Origin: Trueperaceae bacterium
GTDB lineage: Bacteria; Deinococcota; Deinococci; Deinococcales; Trueperaceae
Direction of reading: 5' to 3'
NCBI GenBank assembly: GCA_011389865.1
Contig: JAABTL010000005.1
Coordinates: forward strand, 62,001 to 126,000
Length of the DNA stretch: 64,000 bases
Shown: piece after piece, positions 18,254 to 27,990 of the stretch
How the letters are laid out: each line of letters opens with the position of its first letter
How positions within the stretch are numbered: position 1 is the stretch's first letter
Position numbers and translations under genes: made by a program
The notes under the pieces: generated by a model
Told to the model about the DNA's origin: nothing
The model's database searches: none
The model's input: the letters and a program-made list of their open reading frames with translations, nothing else

Positions 18254-19495
18254 GTGAAGGCGCTGATCGTCGCCACCCGCCTCGCCGGTACCGACGGTGT
18301 CAGCCTCGAGTCCGACAAGCTCGCCGACGCCCTGCGCGCGCGCGGCTTCGACGTGGTCGAGGCCGCCGGCGAGCTCGACGGCCCCGGCCACCTCGTCCCG
18401 GAGATGCACTTCGCCGACCCCGCGGCGCAGGCGCTCGGTCGGCGCTGCTTCGAGGACGAGCGCGACGATCCGACCCTCGAGGCGGACGTCCGGGCCCGGG
18501 CCGCGGAGATCGCCGGGCCTCTGCGGGCCGTGTTCGACGTAGAGCGCCCCGACCTGCTGGTCGTGCAGAACGCCTGGGCGATCCCCATGCAGCTCCCCCT
18601 CGCCGTGGCGCTGGCGGAGGTCGCGGCCGAGCGGGCCCTCCCGACCCTGTCGCACGAGCACGACTACTGGTGGGAGCGCGAGCGCTTCGCGCGCCCGAAA
18701 CTGCGGTCGCTGCTCGACACCGTCTTCCCCTTCCACGCGGCCCACGTCGTCCACCTGGCGATCCACACGGACGCCGTCGCCGACCTGCGCGCCCGCCGCG
18801 GGATCGACGCGCGCTGGCTGCCCAACGTCATGGACTTCGACCGGCCCTTCGCCGAACTCGACGCCTTCAACGCCGACTTCCGCGAGGCGATCGACCTCGC
18901 CGGCGACCGGCGCCTCTTCCTGCAGCCGACGCGGGTCGTGCCGCGCAAGGGCATCGAACTCGCCATCGACCTGCTGCACGGCCTGAGCGACCCGCGCGAC
19001 GCCCTGGTGATCACCCACCATGCCGGCGACGAGGGCCTGGACTACCTCCGCGGCCTGGAGCGGCGCGCGGCCGACCTCGGCGTCGACCTGCGCTACGTCG
19101 CCGACCGGGTGGGCGAGACGCGCGCGGAGACGGCGGCCGGCAAGCGCTACGCCCTCGCCGACGCCTACCCCCACGCGGACCTCGTCACCTACCCGAGCCT
19201 CTACGAGGGCTTCGGCAACGCCCTGCTCGAGGCGGTGGCCGCCCGGCGGCCCGTCCTCGTCAACCGTTACCCGGTCTACGCCCGCGACATCGCGCCCGCC
19301 GGCTTCCGCTTCGTCGAGATCGACGGCGACGTGACCGACGCCGCGGTGGCCGAGGTCGCCGCCCTGCTCGCGGATCCCGAGCGCGTCGCCCGCGACGCCG
19401 CGCACAACCACGCCATCGCCCGGGCGCGCTTCGGGCTGGATACGCTCGATGGCGTGCTCGCCGCCGCGCTCGCCGACCTGGGGGTGACCCCATGA
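18254..19495 (+). CDS. Glycosyltransferase (GT4-like)
   Basis: C-terminal 'DLVTYPSLYEGFGNALLEAVAARRPVLVNRYPVY' GT-B motif. Confidence 0.85.
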   Translation: MKALIVATRLAGTDGVSLESDKLADALRARGFDVVEAAGELDGPGHLVPEMHFADPAAQALGRRCFEDERDDPTLEADVRARAAEIAGPLRAVFDVERPDLLVVQNAWAIPMQLPLAVALAEVAAERALPTLSHEHDYWWERERFARPKLRSLLDTVFPFHAAHVVHLAIHTDAVADLRARRGIDARWLPNVMDFDRPFAELDAFNADFREAIDLAGDRRLFLQPTRVVPRKGIELAIDLLHGLSDPRDALVITHHAGDEGLDYLRGLERRAADLGVDLRYVADRVGETRAETAAGKRYALADAYPHADLVTYPSLYEGFGNALLEAVAARRPVLVNRYPVYARDIAPAGFRFVEIDGDVTDAAVAEVAALLADPERVARDAAHNHAIARARFGLDTLDGVLAAALADLGVTP

Positions 19496-21246
19496 CGCCA
19501 ACCCTGCCCGACGCCCCCCGCAGCCGCGCCGCGGCCGACCGCGTGCGCGGCCACCTGCTCGCCCTCTACGGCGCCGAGGCGGCCGACGAATGGACCCCGA
19601 GGCTGCTCGAGCGCATGGCGGCGACCGAACGCCGGCTCCCCGGCGCACCGACGCCCCCGAGGGAGCGGCTCGGCCCCGACGCCTCGGTCCTCATCACCTA
19701 CGCCGATCAGGTGCGCTCGCCCGGCGAGCCGGCGCTGCGCACCCTGCGCCGCCTGCTCGACGGGCCCCTGGCCGGCACGACCTCGGCGGTGCACCTGCTC
19801 CCCTTCTACCCCGCGACCTCTGACGACGGCTTCTCGGTGGCCGACTACCTGGCCGTCGACCCGGCGAACGGCGACTGGGGCGACGTCGCCGCGCTGGCGA
19901 CGGGCCGCGACCTCATGTTCGACGCCGTGATCAACCACACCTCGGCCGCCCACCCGTGGTTCCGCGGCTTCCTCGCGGGCGACCCGCGGTTCCGGGACTG
20001 GTACGTGACCGCCGACCCCGGCGACGACCTCTCGGCCACCGTGCGGCCACGAACGACGCCATTGCTGACGCCGTTCGCCGCGCATGACGGTGTTCGCCAT
20101 GTATGGACCACCTTCAGCGCCGACCAGGTCGACCTGGACTACCGCCGGCCCGAGGTGCTGTCGGCGGTGCTCGACGTCCTGCTGAGCTACGTCGAGCGCG
20201 GCGCCCGCCTCCTGCGGCTCGACGCGATCACCTACCTGTGGAAGGAGCCCGGCACCTCCTGCGTGCACCTGCCGCAGACGCACGAGGTCATCAAGCTGAT
20301 CCGCACCGCCCTGGAGGCCTGCACGCCCGGCGTGGTCATCGTCTCCGAGACCAACGTGCCGCACGCGGAGAACGTGTCGTACTTCGGCGACGGGCACGAC
20401 GAGGCGCAGATGGTCTACAACTTCGCGCTACCGCCGCTGACGCTGCACGCGATCGCCAGCGGCGACGCGCGCGTCCTGCGCGACTGGGCCCGCGGCCTCG
20501 AGAACCCGAGCGAGGAGGCGACCTACTTCAACTTCCTCGCCTCCCACGACGGCATCGGCGTGCGCCCGGTGGAGGGGATCCTGGCGCGCTCCGAGGTCGC
20601 TGCGCTGGCCAAGCGCGTCCGCGCGCGCGGCGGCCTCGTGAGCGTGAAGAGCGACGTCGGCGGCGGCGAGAGCCCCTACGAGCTCAACGTCAGCCTGTTC
20701 GACGCCCTGGCCGATCCAGGCGCGCCCGAGGCCGACGGCGTCCGTCGCCTGCTGGTCGCCCACGCGCTCATGCTGGCGCTGCCGGGCGTCCCCGGCGTCT
20801 ACGTCCACTCGCTACTCGGCTCGCGCAACGACGCCGAGGCGTTGGCCGCCACCGGCCGGGCACGGTCGATCAACCGGGGCCGCTTCCAGCTCGCCGCACT
20901 CGAGGCAGAACTGGCGGACCCGAGGCACCGCCGACGCCAGGTGCTGGACGGCATGCGCCGGCTGCTGCGCGCCCGCGGCGACCACCCGGCCTTCCACCCG
21001 CAGGCGCCGGCGCGCTGGCCCGACGCGCCGGCGGCGGTGGCCGCCGTGGTGAGGGGCACGCCGGGCGCCGAGGTCCTCGCGCTCCAGAACCTGGACGCGA
21101 CCGGTGTGGCCGTCGACGGCGCCACCCTGCTCGGGCGCCGCTGGCCCGCCGGGGCCCGCGACCTCCTCACGGGCGAACGCGCCCCGACCGGCGACATCGC
21201 GCTCGGCGCCCACGGGGTCCGCTGGATCGACACGCCCGGCGCTTGA
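19492..21246 (+). CDS. GH13_18-like sugar phosphorylase (sucrose / glucosylglycerate phosphorylase family)
   Basis: 'LPFYPATSDDGFSVADYLAVDPANGDW', 'MFDAVINHTSAAHPWF', 'LLRLDAITYLWKEPGTSCVHLPQTHEVIKLIR', 'NFLASHDGIGVRP'. Confidence 0.85.
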   Translation: MTPTLPDAPRSRAAADRVRGHLLALYGAEAADEWTPRLLERMAATERRLPGAPTPPRERLGPDASVLITYADQVRSPGEPALRTLRRLLDGPLAGTTSAVHLLPFYPATSDDGFSVADYLAVDPANGDWGDVAALATGRDLMFDAVINHTSAAHPWFRGFLAGDPRFRDWYVTADPGDDLSATVRPRTTPLLTPFAAHDGVRHVWTTFSADQVDLDYRRPEVLSAVLDVLLSYVERGARLLRLDAITYLWKEPGTSCVHLPQTHEVIKLIRTALEACTPGVVIVSETNVPHAENVSYFGDGHDEAQMVYNFALPPLTLHAIASGDARVLRDWARGLENPSEEATYFNFLASHDGIGVRPVEGILARSEVAALAKRVRARGGLVSVKSDVGGGESPYELNVSLFDALADPGAPEADGVRRLLVAHALMLALPGVPGVYVHSLLGSRNDAEALAATGRARSINRGRFQLAALEAELADPRHRRRQVLDGMRRLLRARGDHPAFHPQAPARWPDAPAAVAAVVRGTPGAEVLALQNLDATGVAVDGATLLGRRWPAGARDLLTGERAPTGDIALGAHGVRWIDTPGA

Positions 21247-21256
21247 GGCGCCGGGC

Positions 21257-21344
21257 GCACGGCGCCGTGCCCCCGGCCGTCTGGACGCCGCCACGCCCGC
21301 GACGGCTCGACTCCGTCGCGCCCGCGACGGCTTGACTCCATCGC
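21257..21344. repeat. Palindrome GCACGGCGCCGTGC plus two related hairpins (GCGACGG-CTCGACT-CCGTCGC; GCGACGG-CTTGACT-CCATCGC)
   Basis: Direct reading of intergenic sequence upstream of the aspS leader. Confidence 0.8.
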
Positions 21345-21360
21345 GCCCGCGGTGTAGCGT
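21332..21360 (+). promoter_or_regulatory. Promoter TTGACT-N17-TAGCGT
   Basis: 21332-21337 and 21355-21360, 17-bp spacer; ATG of leader ORF begins 8 bp after the -10. Confidence 0.7.
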
Positions 21361-21367
21361 CCCGCTC

Positions 21368-21430
21368 ATGACCCCGTCCACCACCCGCCGTCAGGACGAC
21401 AATCGCGACGCGAGGGCGCTCGGGGCGTAA
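21368..21430 (+). CDS. Putative leader peptide MTPSTTRRQDDNRDARALGA
   Basis: Leaderless position relative to promoter; Asp/Asn-rich core; followed by intrinsic terminator and aspartyl-tRNA synthetase. Confidence 0.6.
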   Translation: MTPSTTRRQDDNRDARALGA

Positions 21431-21450
21431 CACGTCGACGTGGACCCACG

Positions 21451-21486
21451 CGACCCCCCGAGGCCCCCCTCGGGGGGTCGTTCTTT
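21451..21486 (+). terminator. Intrinsic terminator / attenuator upstream of aspS
   Basis: CGACCCCCCGAGG-CCCC-CCTCGGGGGGTCG followed by TTCTTT. Confidence 0.9.
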
Positions 21487-21521
21487 GGGGAGGCCGCGGG
21501 ATCGCGCGACCAGGAGGCAGC

Positions 21522-22865
<1,344 letters not shown>

Positions 22866-23035
22866 GCCCGGGTGTAACATCGGGTGACCAGGCTGCGAGC
22901 GGCCCACGCCGCGGGGCGTCCGATCATCGGGATCGCGCCCTATCCCGGGCACGATGTGGACGACGCCGTCCGCGCGCCCGCTTCCGTCTCGCGGCGAGCC
23001 GTTCTCGTCGCGGGCCATGGCCACCGGAGGTCAGC

Positions 23036-23629
23036 ATGGGACTGGAAGCCTACCGCCGCAAGCGGGACTTCTCCCGGACCGCCGAGCCAAGGGGAGACGA
23101 CGTGTCCTCACCCAGCGATGAACCGCGTTTCGTCATCCAGGAGCACGATGCCTCGACCCACCACTACGATCTGCGGCTGGAGGTCGCGGGCGTGCTCAAG
23201 TCCTGGGCGATCCCGAAGGGGCCGTCGACCGACACCCGCGAGAAGCGCCTCGCGCTGCCCACCGAGGACCATCCCCTGGAGTACGCGGACTTCGAAGGCG
23301 TCATCCCCGAGGGCGAGTATGGCGCGGGGACCGTCCTGCTGTGGGATGCCGGCAGCTACCGGAACCTGAAGGAGGACGACGACGGGAAGAGCGTCCCCGT
23401 GGAGGACCAGCTCTCCGATGGGCACGCGACGGTGTGGCTCGAGGGAGAGAAGCTGCGCGGCGGCTATGCCCTCACGCGGGTGGCCACGGGCGAGGACGAG
23501 CGCTGGCTCTTCGTGAAGATGGACGACGAGGAGGCCGATGCGCGGAGGAACCCGGTGAGCACCGAGCCCGAATCCGTCAAGACGGGCCGCACGCTGGAGG
23601 AGGTCGCCGAGGAGGAGAGCGACGGATGA
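23036..23629 (+). CDS. LigD 3'-phosphoesterase (PE) domain protein, stand-alone
   Basis: '[73 protein letters not shown]'. Confidence 0.93.
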   Translation: MGLEAYRRKRDFSRTAEPRGDDVSSPSDEPRFVIQEHDASTHHYDLRLEVAGVLKSWAIPKGPSTDTREKRLALPTEDHPLEYADFEGVIPEGEYGAGTVLLWDAGSYRNLKEDDDGKSVPVEDQLSDGHATVWLEGEKLRGGYALTRVATGEDERWLFVKMDDEEADARRNPVSTEPESVKTGRTLEEVAEEESDG

Positions 23630-24660
23630 TGGGCCTCCTCGACACCCTCTCCGAGGACGAACGCGCCCGGATCCGCAACGCCGAACTCCCCGACTGGACC
23701 ACACCCATGCTGGCCACCCTCACCCATGACCCGTTCTCCCATCCCGACTGGATCTACGAGCGGAAGCTGGACGGGGTCCGGCTCCTGGTCTTCCGGCGGG
23801 GCGGGAAGGTGCGTCTCATGACGCGGAACCGGAAGGAGCGGAGCAGCACCTGGCCCGACGTCGTGCGGGTTCTCGAGTCCCGCGACGGACCGGATCTCCT
23901 GGCCGACGGGGAGATGGTCGCCTTCGAACGGGGCGTCACCAGCTTCTCGCGACTGCAGGAGCGGATGCAGATCCGCGACGAGGACGAGGCGCGCGAGAAG
24001 GCGAAGGAGGTGCGCGCGTACCTCTACCTCTTCGATCTCCTGCACCTCGACGACCACGACCTGACGGCGCTTCCGCTCCGGGCCCGGAAGGGGCTCCTGC
24101 GCAAGGCGCTGGCGTGGCGCGATCCCGTGCGCTACACGCCCCACAGGAACGAGACCGGGGTCGCCTTCCTGCGCGAGGCGTGCGACAAGGGCTGGGAAGG
24201 GCTCATCGCCAAGCGGGCGGCAGGCGGTTACGTGCACGGCCGCTCGCGGAGCTGGCTCAAGTTCAAGTGCGTGAACCGCCAGGAGTTCGTGGTGGGCGGA
24301 TGGACCGATCCCCAGGGGGAACGCATCGGGCTGGGGGCCCTCCTGGTGGGCTACCACGAGGACGATGAGCTGCGCTACGCCGGCAAGGTGGGCACCGGGT
24401 ACGACGACGAGACGCTGAAGCGGTTGAGCGCCCGCCTCGAGGGGCTGGAGCGCAGGACCTCCCCCTTCGTGGAGGGCGAGGAGCTCTCCCGGGAGGGCAT
24501 CCACTGGGTGAGACCGGAGCTCGTCTGCGAGGTGGGCTTCACGGAGTGGACGCAGGACGACAAGCTCCGCCACCCCCGGTACCTGGGCCTGCGGGACGAC
24601 AAGGAGCCGGCGGAGGTCGTTCGAGAGCGGGCGCGGGCGCGGCCGGAGGGGGCGAGATGA
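23626..24660 (+). CDS. ATP-dependent DNA ligase (LigD ligase-domain type), stand-alone
   Basis: Nucleotidyltransferase motif YERKLDGVR; '[42 protein letters not shown]'. Confidence 0.93.
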   Translation: MMGLLDTLSEDERARIRNAELPDWTTPMLATLTHDPFSHPDWIYERKLDGVRLLVFRRGGKVRLMTRNRKERSSTWPDVVRVLESRDGPDLLADGEMVAFERGVTSFSRLQERMQIRDEDEAREKAKEVRAYLYLFDLLHLDDHDLTALPLRARKGLLRKALAWRDPVRYTPHRNETGVAFLREACDKGWEGLIAKRAAGGYVHGRSRSWLKFKCVNRQEFVVGGWTDPQGERIGLGALLVGYHEDDELRYAGKVGTGYDDETLKRLSARLEGLERRTSPFVEGEELSREGIHWVRPELVCEVGFTEWTQDDKLRHPRYLGLRDDKEPAEVVRERARARPEGAR

Positions 24661-25583
24661 AGGTCGGGCGCAGGCTCATCGAGGTCTCGAACCGCGACAA
24701 GGTGTTCTTCCCGAAGGGCGGGCTGACCAAGGGCGAGCTGGTGGACTACTACCGGCGGGCGGCGGAGCTCCTCCTCCCCCACGTTCGCGATCGGCTGGTC
24801 TCCATGCACCGCTTCCCGGACGGGATCGACGGGCCGGGCTTCTACCACAAGGACGTGCCGGACCACTTCCCCGAGTGGATCCACAGCGAACGGGTGGAGA
24901 AGGAGGACGGCCACCTGCGGCAGCTCGTCATCGACGATGCCGCGACCCTGGTCTACATCGCGGACCAGGGCTGCATCACCCCCCACGTGTGGCTGAGTCG
25001 CGTCGACCGCCGCGACCATCCGGACCGGATGATCTTCGACCTCGATCCCCCGGGAGACGACTTCGAGGCCAGCTTCGACGCGGTCCGCTGGACGGCCCGA
25101 CGACTCCGCGAGCTGCTCGAGGAGCTGGGGCTCGTCCCCTTCGTCATGACGTCCGGCTCGAAGGGGCTTCACCTGCACGTGCCCCTCGACCGGAAGACCG
25201 ACTTCGACGGCGTGCGTGGGTTCACCATGGGCGCCGCCGACCTGCTCGTCGCCCGCCACCCCGAGCGTGTGACCCGGGAGCACCGCAAGGCCAAGCGGGG
25301 GGACCGGGTCTACCTGGACGTCATGCGCAACGCCTACGCCCAGACGACCGTGGCCCCCTATGCCGTCCGCGCCCGGGAAGGGGCGCCCGTCGCCACCCCC
25401 CTGGCGTGGGACGAGCTCGACCGCCCCGGCCTGCACCCCCGGCGGTACGGGATCGGGAACCTCTTCCGACGCATGTCCCAGAAGGAGGACCCCTGGAAGG
25501 ACATGGATCGCCATGCCAGGGGACTGGACGAGCCGGCACGTGACCTGAAGCGTCTCCGGGAAGACGCGGGGTCGCCGGGATGA
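24657..25583 (+). CDS. LigD polymerase/primase domain protein, stand-alone
   Basis: 'SNRDKVFFPKGGLTKGELVDYYRRAAELLLPHVRDR', 'IFDLDPPGDDF', 'TSGSKGLHLHVPL', 'DVMRNAYAQTTVAPYAVRAREGAPVATPL'. Confidence 0.93.
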   Translation: MKVGRRLIEVSNRDKVFFPKGGLTKGELVDYYRRAAELLLPHVRDRLVSMHRFPDGIDGPGFYHKDVPDHFPEWIHSERVEKEDGHLRQLVIDDAATLVYIADQGCITPHVWLSRVDRRDHPDRMIFDLDPPGDDFEASFDAVRWTARRLRELLEELGLVPFVMTSGSKGLHLHVPLDRKTDFDGVRGFTMGAADLLVARHPERVTREHRKAKRGDRVYLDVMRNAYAQTTVAPYAVRAREGAPVATPLAWDELDRPGLHPRRYGIGNLFRRMSQKEDPWKDMDRHARGLDEPARDLKRLREDAGSPG

Positions 25584-26308
25584 AACTGGTCTTCCTAGGG
25601 ACGCGGGGCAAGATCGAGGCACGTAGACCGCGCCACCGCAGGCACAGTTCGCTGCTGGTCTCCTACCGCCGCCGGAGGGTGATGATCGACGCCGGCGAGG
25701 ACTGGCTGGGTCGATGGGACGACGTCGCTCCCCACCGGATCGTGTTGACCCATGCGCATCCGGACCATGCCTGGGGGCTGCAGGCCGGCACCCCGTGTCC
25801 GGTCCATGCGCCGCCCCCGGTGTGGGACGCCATCGACGCGTACCCCATCGCCCCCGAGGACCGCCACCTGCTACGCCCCCGGGAGCCCGTCGAGATCGAA
25901 GGGATGGTCTTCGAAGCCTTCCCGGTAGCACACTCCGTGCGGGCGCCGGCCGTGGGCTACCGGATCACCGCGGGCAGGGCGCGCGTCTTCTACGTGCCGG
26001 ACGTGGTCCACATCCACGAGCGGGAGGCGGCGCTCCGCGGGGTCGACCTCTACATCGGAGACGGCGCCGCGCTGGATCGCGCGCTCGTTCGGAGACAGGC
26101 CGATGCGCTCATCGGTCACGCCGCCGTAGCGACCCAACTCACCTGGTGCGAGAAGGAGGGGGTTCCCGAGGCCATCATCACGCACTGCGGGTCGCCAATC
26201 GTGGAGGGTGACGAGCGGACGCTGGGCGCCAGGCTCCGGAGATGGGGCCGAGAACGGGGTGTGGTGGCGCGCTTCGCCTACGATGGACTGGAGCGGGTTC
26301 TCCGCTGA
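25580..26308 (+). CDS. MBL-fold metallo-hydrolase
   Basis: HxHxDH motif 'LTHAHPDHAWGLQ'; overlaps upstream gene. Confidence 0.85.
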   Translation: MKLVFLGTRGKIEARRPRHRRHSSLLVSYRRRRVMIDAGEDWLGRWDDVAPHRIVLTHAHPDHAWGLQAGTPCPVHAPPPVWDAIDAYPIAPEDRHLLRPREPVEIEGMVFEAFPVAHSVRAPAVGYRITAGRARVFYVPDVVHIHEREAALRGVDLYIGDGAALDRALVRRQADALIGHAAVATQLTWCEKEGVPEAIITHCGSPIVEGDERTLGARLRRWGRERGVVARFAYDGLERVLR

Positions 26309-26377
26309 GCGCGGACCTCAGGCGCGTGGCCGAGGGCGGGGGTCCTGGCCGTCGCCGCACACGAACGGAGGTCGAAG

Positions 26378-27259
26378 ATGGGCATCATCCGGGTGGGCGT
26401 CTCCGGGTGGGACCACGATGCTTGGAGCGGCGACTTCTACCCGGAGGATCTGCCACGAGACCAGCGTCTCTCCTTCCTGGCCGAGCGTTTCGACACGGTG
26501 GAGGTCAACGGCTCCTTCTACAGCCTGCTGACGCCGAAGAGCTACCGGGCGTGGTACGCGGCCACCCCGGCGGGCTTCGTCGTGTCGGTGAAGGGAAGCC
26601 GCTTCATCACGCACAACAAACGGCTCAACGAGGTCGAGGGGGCATTGGCCAACTTCCTGGCTTCGGGGCCCCTCGCGCTGGACGACAAGCTGGGCCCCAT
26701 CCTCTGGCAACTCCCTTCGCGGCAGCCCTTCGATGCCGACCGCCTGCGGGAGTTCGCCGCGCTCCTCCCCGCGGACACGGCGTCGGCGGCGGCGTTGGCC
26801 CGGCGGCATGACGACCGCGTCTCCGAAGCGCACCTGGAGACGGACGGCAACCACCGGCTGCGCCACGTCCTCGAGGCCAGGCATCCGAGCTTCTTCTGCG
26901 AGGAGGCGGTCCGGATCCTGCGCGATGCTGGGGTGGCGCTCGCCGTGAGCCACGCGGGGGACTGGCCCCTGCGCGAGGAGGTCACCAGCGGTTGGATGTA
27001 CCTCCGCCTCCACGGGGCCCCGAAGACCTACGAGAGCGGCTACGGCAAGGACGAGCTGGCAGCGTGGTGCCGTCGGGTCGACGCCTGGCACCGGGGCGAG
27101 GAGCCGCCGGAGCCGGAGCGGATCACCGGCCGCCGGCCCCCTCGCCGGCAGGAGCGGGACGTCTACGTCTACTTCGACAACGATGCCGGGGGCCATGCCC
27201 CTGGGAACGCCGCCTCGCTCAGGCGGATGCTGGAACGGGGCTGCGAGACCGGCGGCTGA
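26378..27259 (+). CDS. DUF72 domain protein
   Basis: 'VGVSGWDHDAWSGDFYPEDLPRDQRLSFLAERFDTVEVNGSFYSLLTPKSYRAWYAATPAGFVVSVKGSRFITH'. Confidence 0.9.
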   Translation: MGIIRVGVSGWDHDAWSGDFYPEDLPRDQRLSFLAERFDTVEVNGSFYSLLTPKSYRAWYAATPAGFVVSVKGSRFITHNKRLNEVEGALANFLASGPLALDDKLGPILWQLPSRQPFDADRLREFAALLPADTASAAALARRHDDRVSEAHLETDGNHRLRHVLEARHPSFFCEEAVRILRDAGVALAVSHAGDWPLREEVTSGWMYLRLHGAPKTYESGYGKDELAAWCRRVDAWHRGEEPPEPERITGRRPPRRQERDVYVYFDNDAGGHAPGNAASLRRMLERGCETGG

Positions 27260-27283
27260 CGGACGGGTCGCGCCCGCCGGGGC

Positions 27284-27901
27284 TCACGTGCCGGCGGCCG
27301 CCTGGGTGAACAGCGGCGTGCTGCGCGCCCCGCGCAGCACCACGTGGCAGGCGCGGCAGCGCGGCTCGTACGCCTCGGCGGCCCCGACGAGGATGACGGG
27401 GTCGTCCTCGTGCGCCGGGTGGCCCCCGATGAGGCGCTGGGTGCGCGTGGCGGCCTTGCCGCAGCGACAGATGGCGGTCAGCTTCTCGACGATCTCGGCC
27501 TCCGCCAACAGCGCGGGCATGGGACCGAAGGGCACGCCGCGGAAATCGAGATCGAGGCCGGCCACGATCACGCGTCTGCCGCGGTCGGCGAGCTCGACCA
27601 CCAGTTCGACCAGGCCGTCGCCGAAGAACTGCGCCTCGTCGATCGCCACCACCCGGGTGACGGGGTCGATGCGGACCCGCAGGTCCTCGGGGTCGGCGAC
27701 CGCCTCGGCGCGGAGGGTACGCCCAGCGTGCGACGCCACCGCGACCGCGTCGTAGCGATCGTCGATCAACGGCTTGAACACCTGTACCGGTTGCCGCGCG
27801 ATCATCGCGCGGGTGACGCGCCGGATGAGTTCCTCCGACTTGCCGCTGAACATCGGTCCCGCGACGACCTCGATCCAACCTCCACCGAACTCGAATGGCA
27901 T
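27284..27901 (-). CDS. tdk: Thymidine kinase
   Basis: '[18 protein letters not shown]', '[10 protein letters not shown]', zinc-binding Cys motifs; TAGCAT-N6-ATG. Confidence 0.96.
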   Translation of the reverse strand: MPFEFGGGWIEVVAGPMFSGKSEELIRRVTRAMIARQPVQVFKPLIDDRYDAVAVASHAGRTLRAEAVADPEDLRVRIDPVTRVVAIDEAQFFGDGLVELVVELADRGRRVIVAGLDLDFRGVPFGPMPALLAEAEIVEKLTAICRCGKAATRTQRLIGGHPAHEDDPVILVGAAEAYEPRCRACHVVLRGARSTPLFTQAAAGT

Positions 27902-27990
27902 GGCGACATGCTACCCAGGTCGGACCGCCCCATGCGCGAACCCGCGCCGCGAGGCGGCGACGGCCGCCCTCCCCCCGCGCGGACGCGCGT

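Noticed and set aside
21431-21521. T-box riboswitch upstream of aspS
   Set aside because: No AGGGUGGNACCGCG-type T-box sequence or specifier-loop architecture; a leader-peptide attenuator fits better.
22884-23369. 161-aa ORF starting [24 protein letters not shown]
   Set aside because: Overlaps the PE-domain gene out of frame; the N-terminal stretch might be a gene remnant, but evidence is too weak to call.
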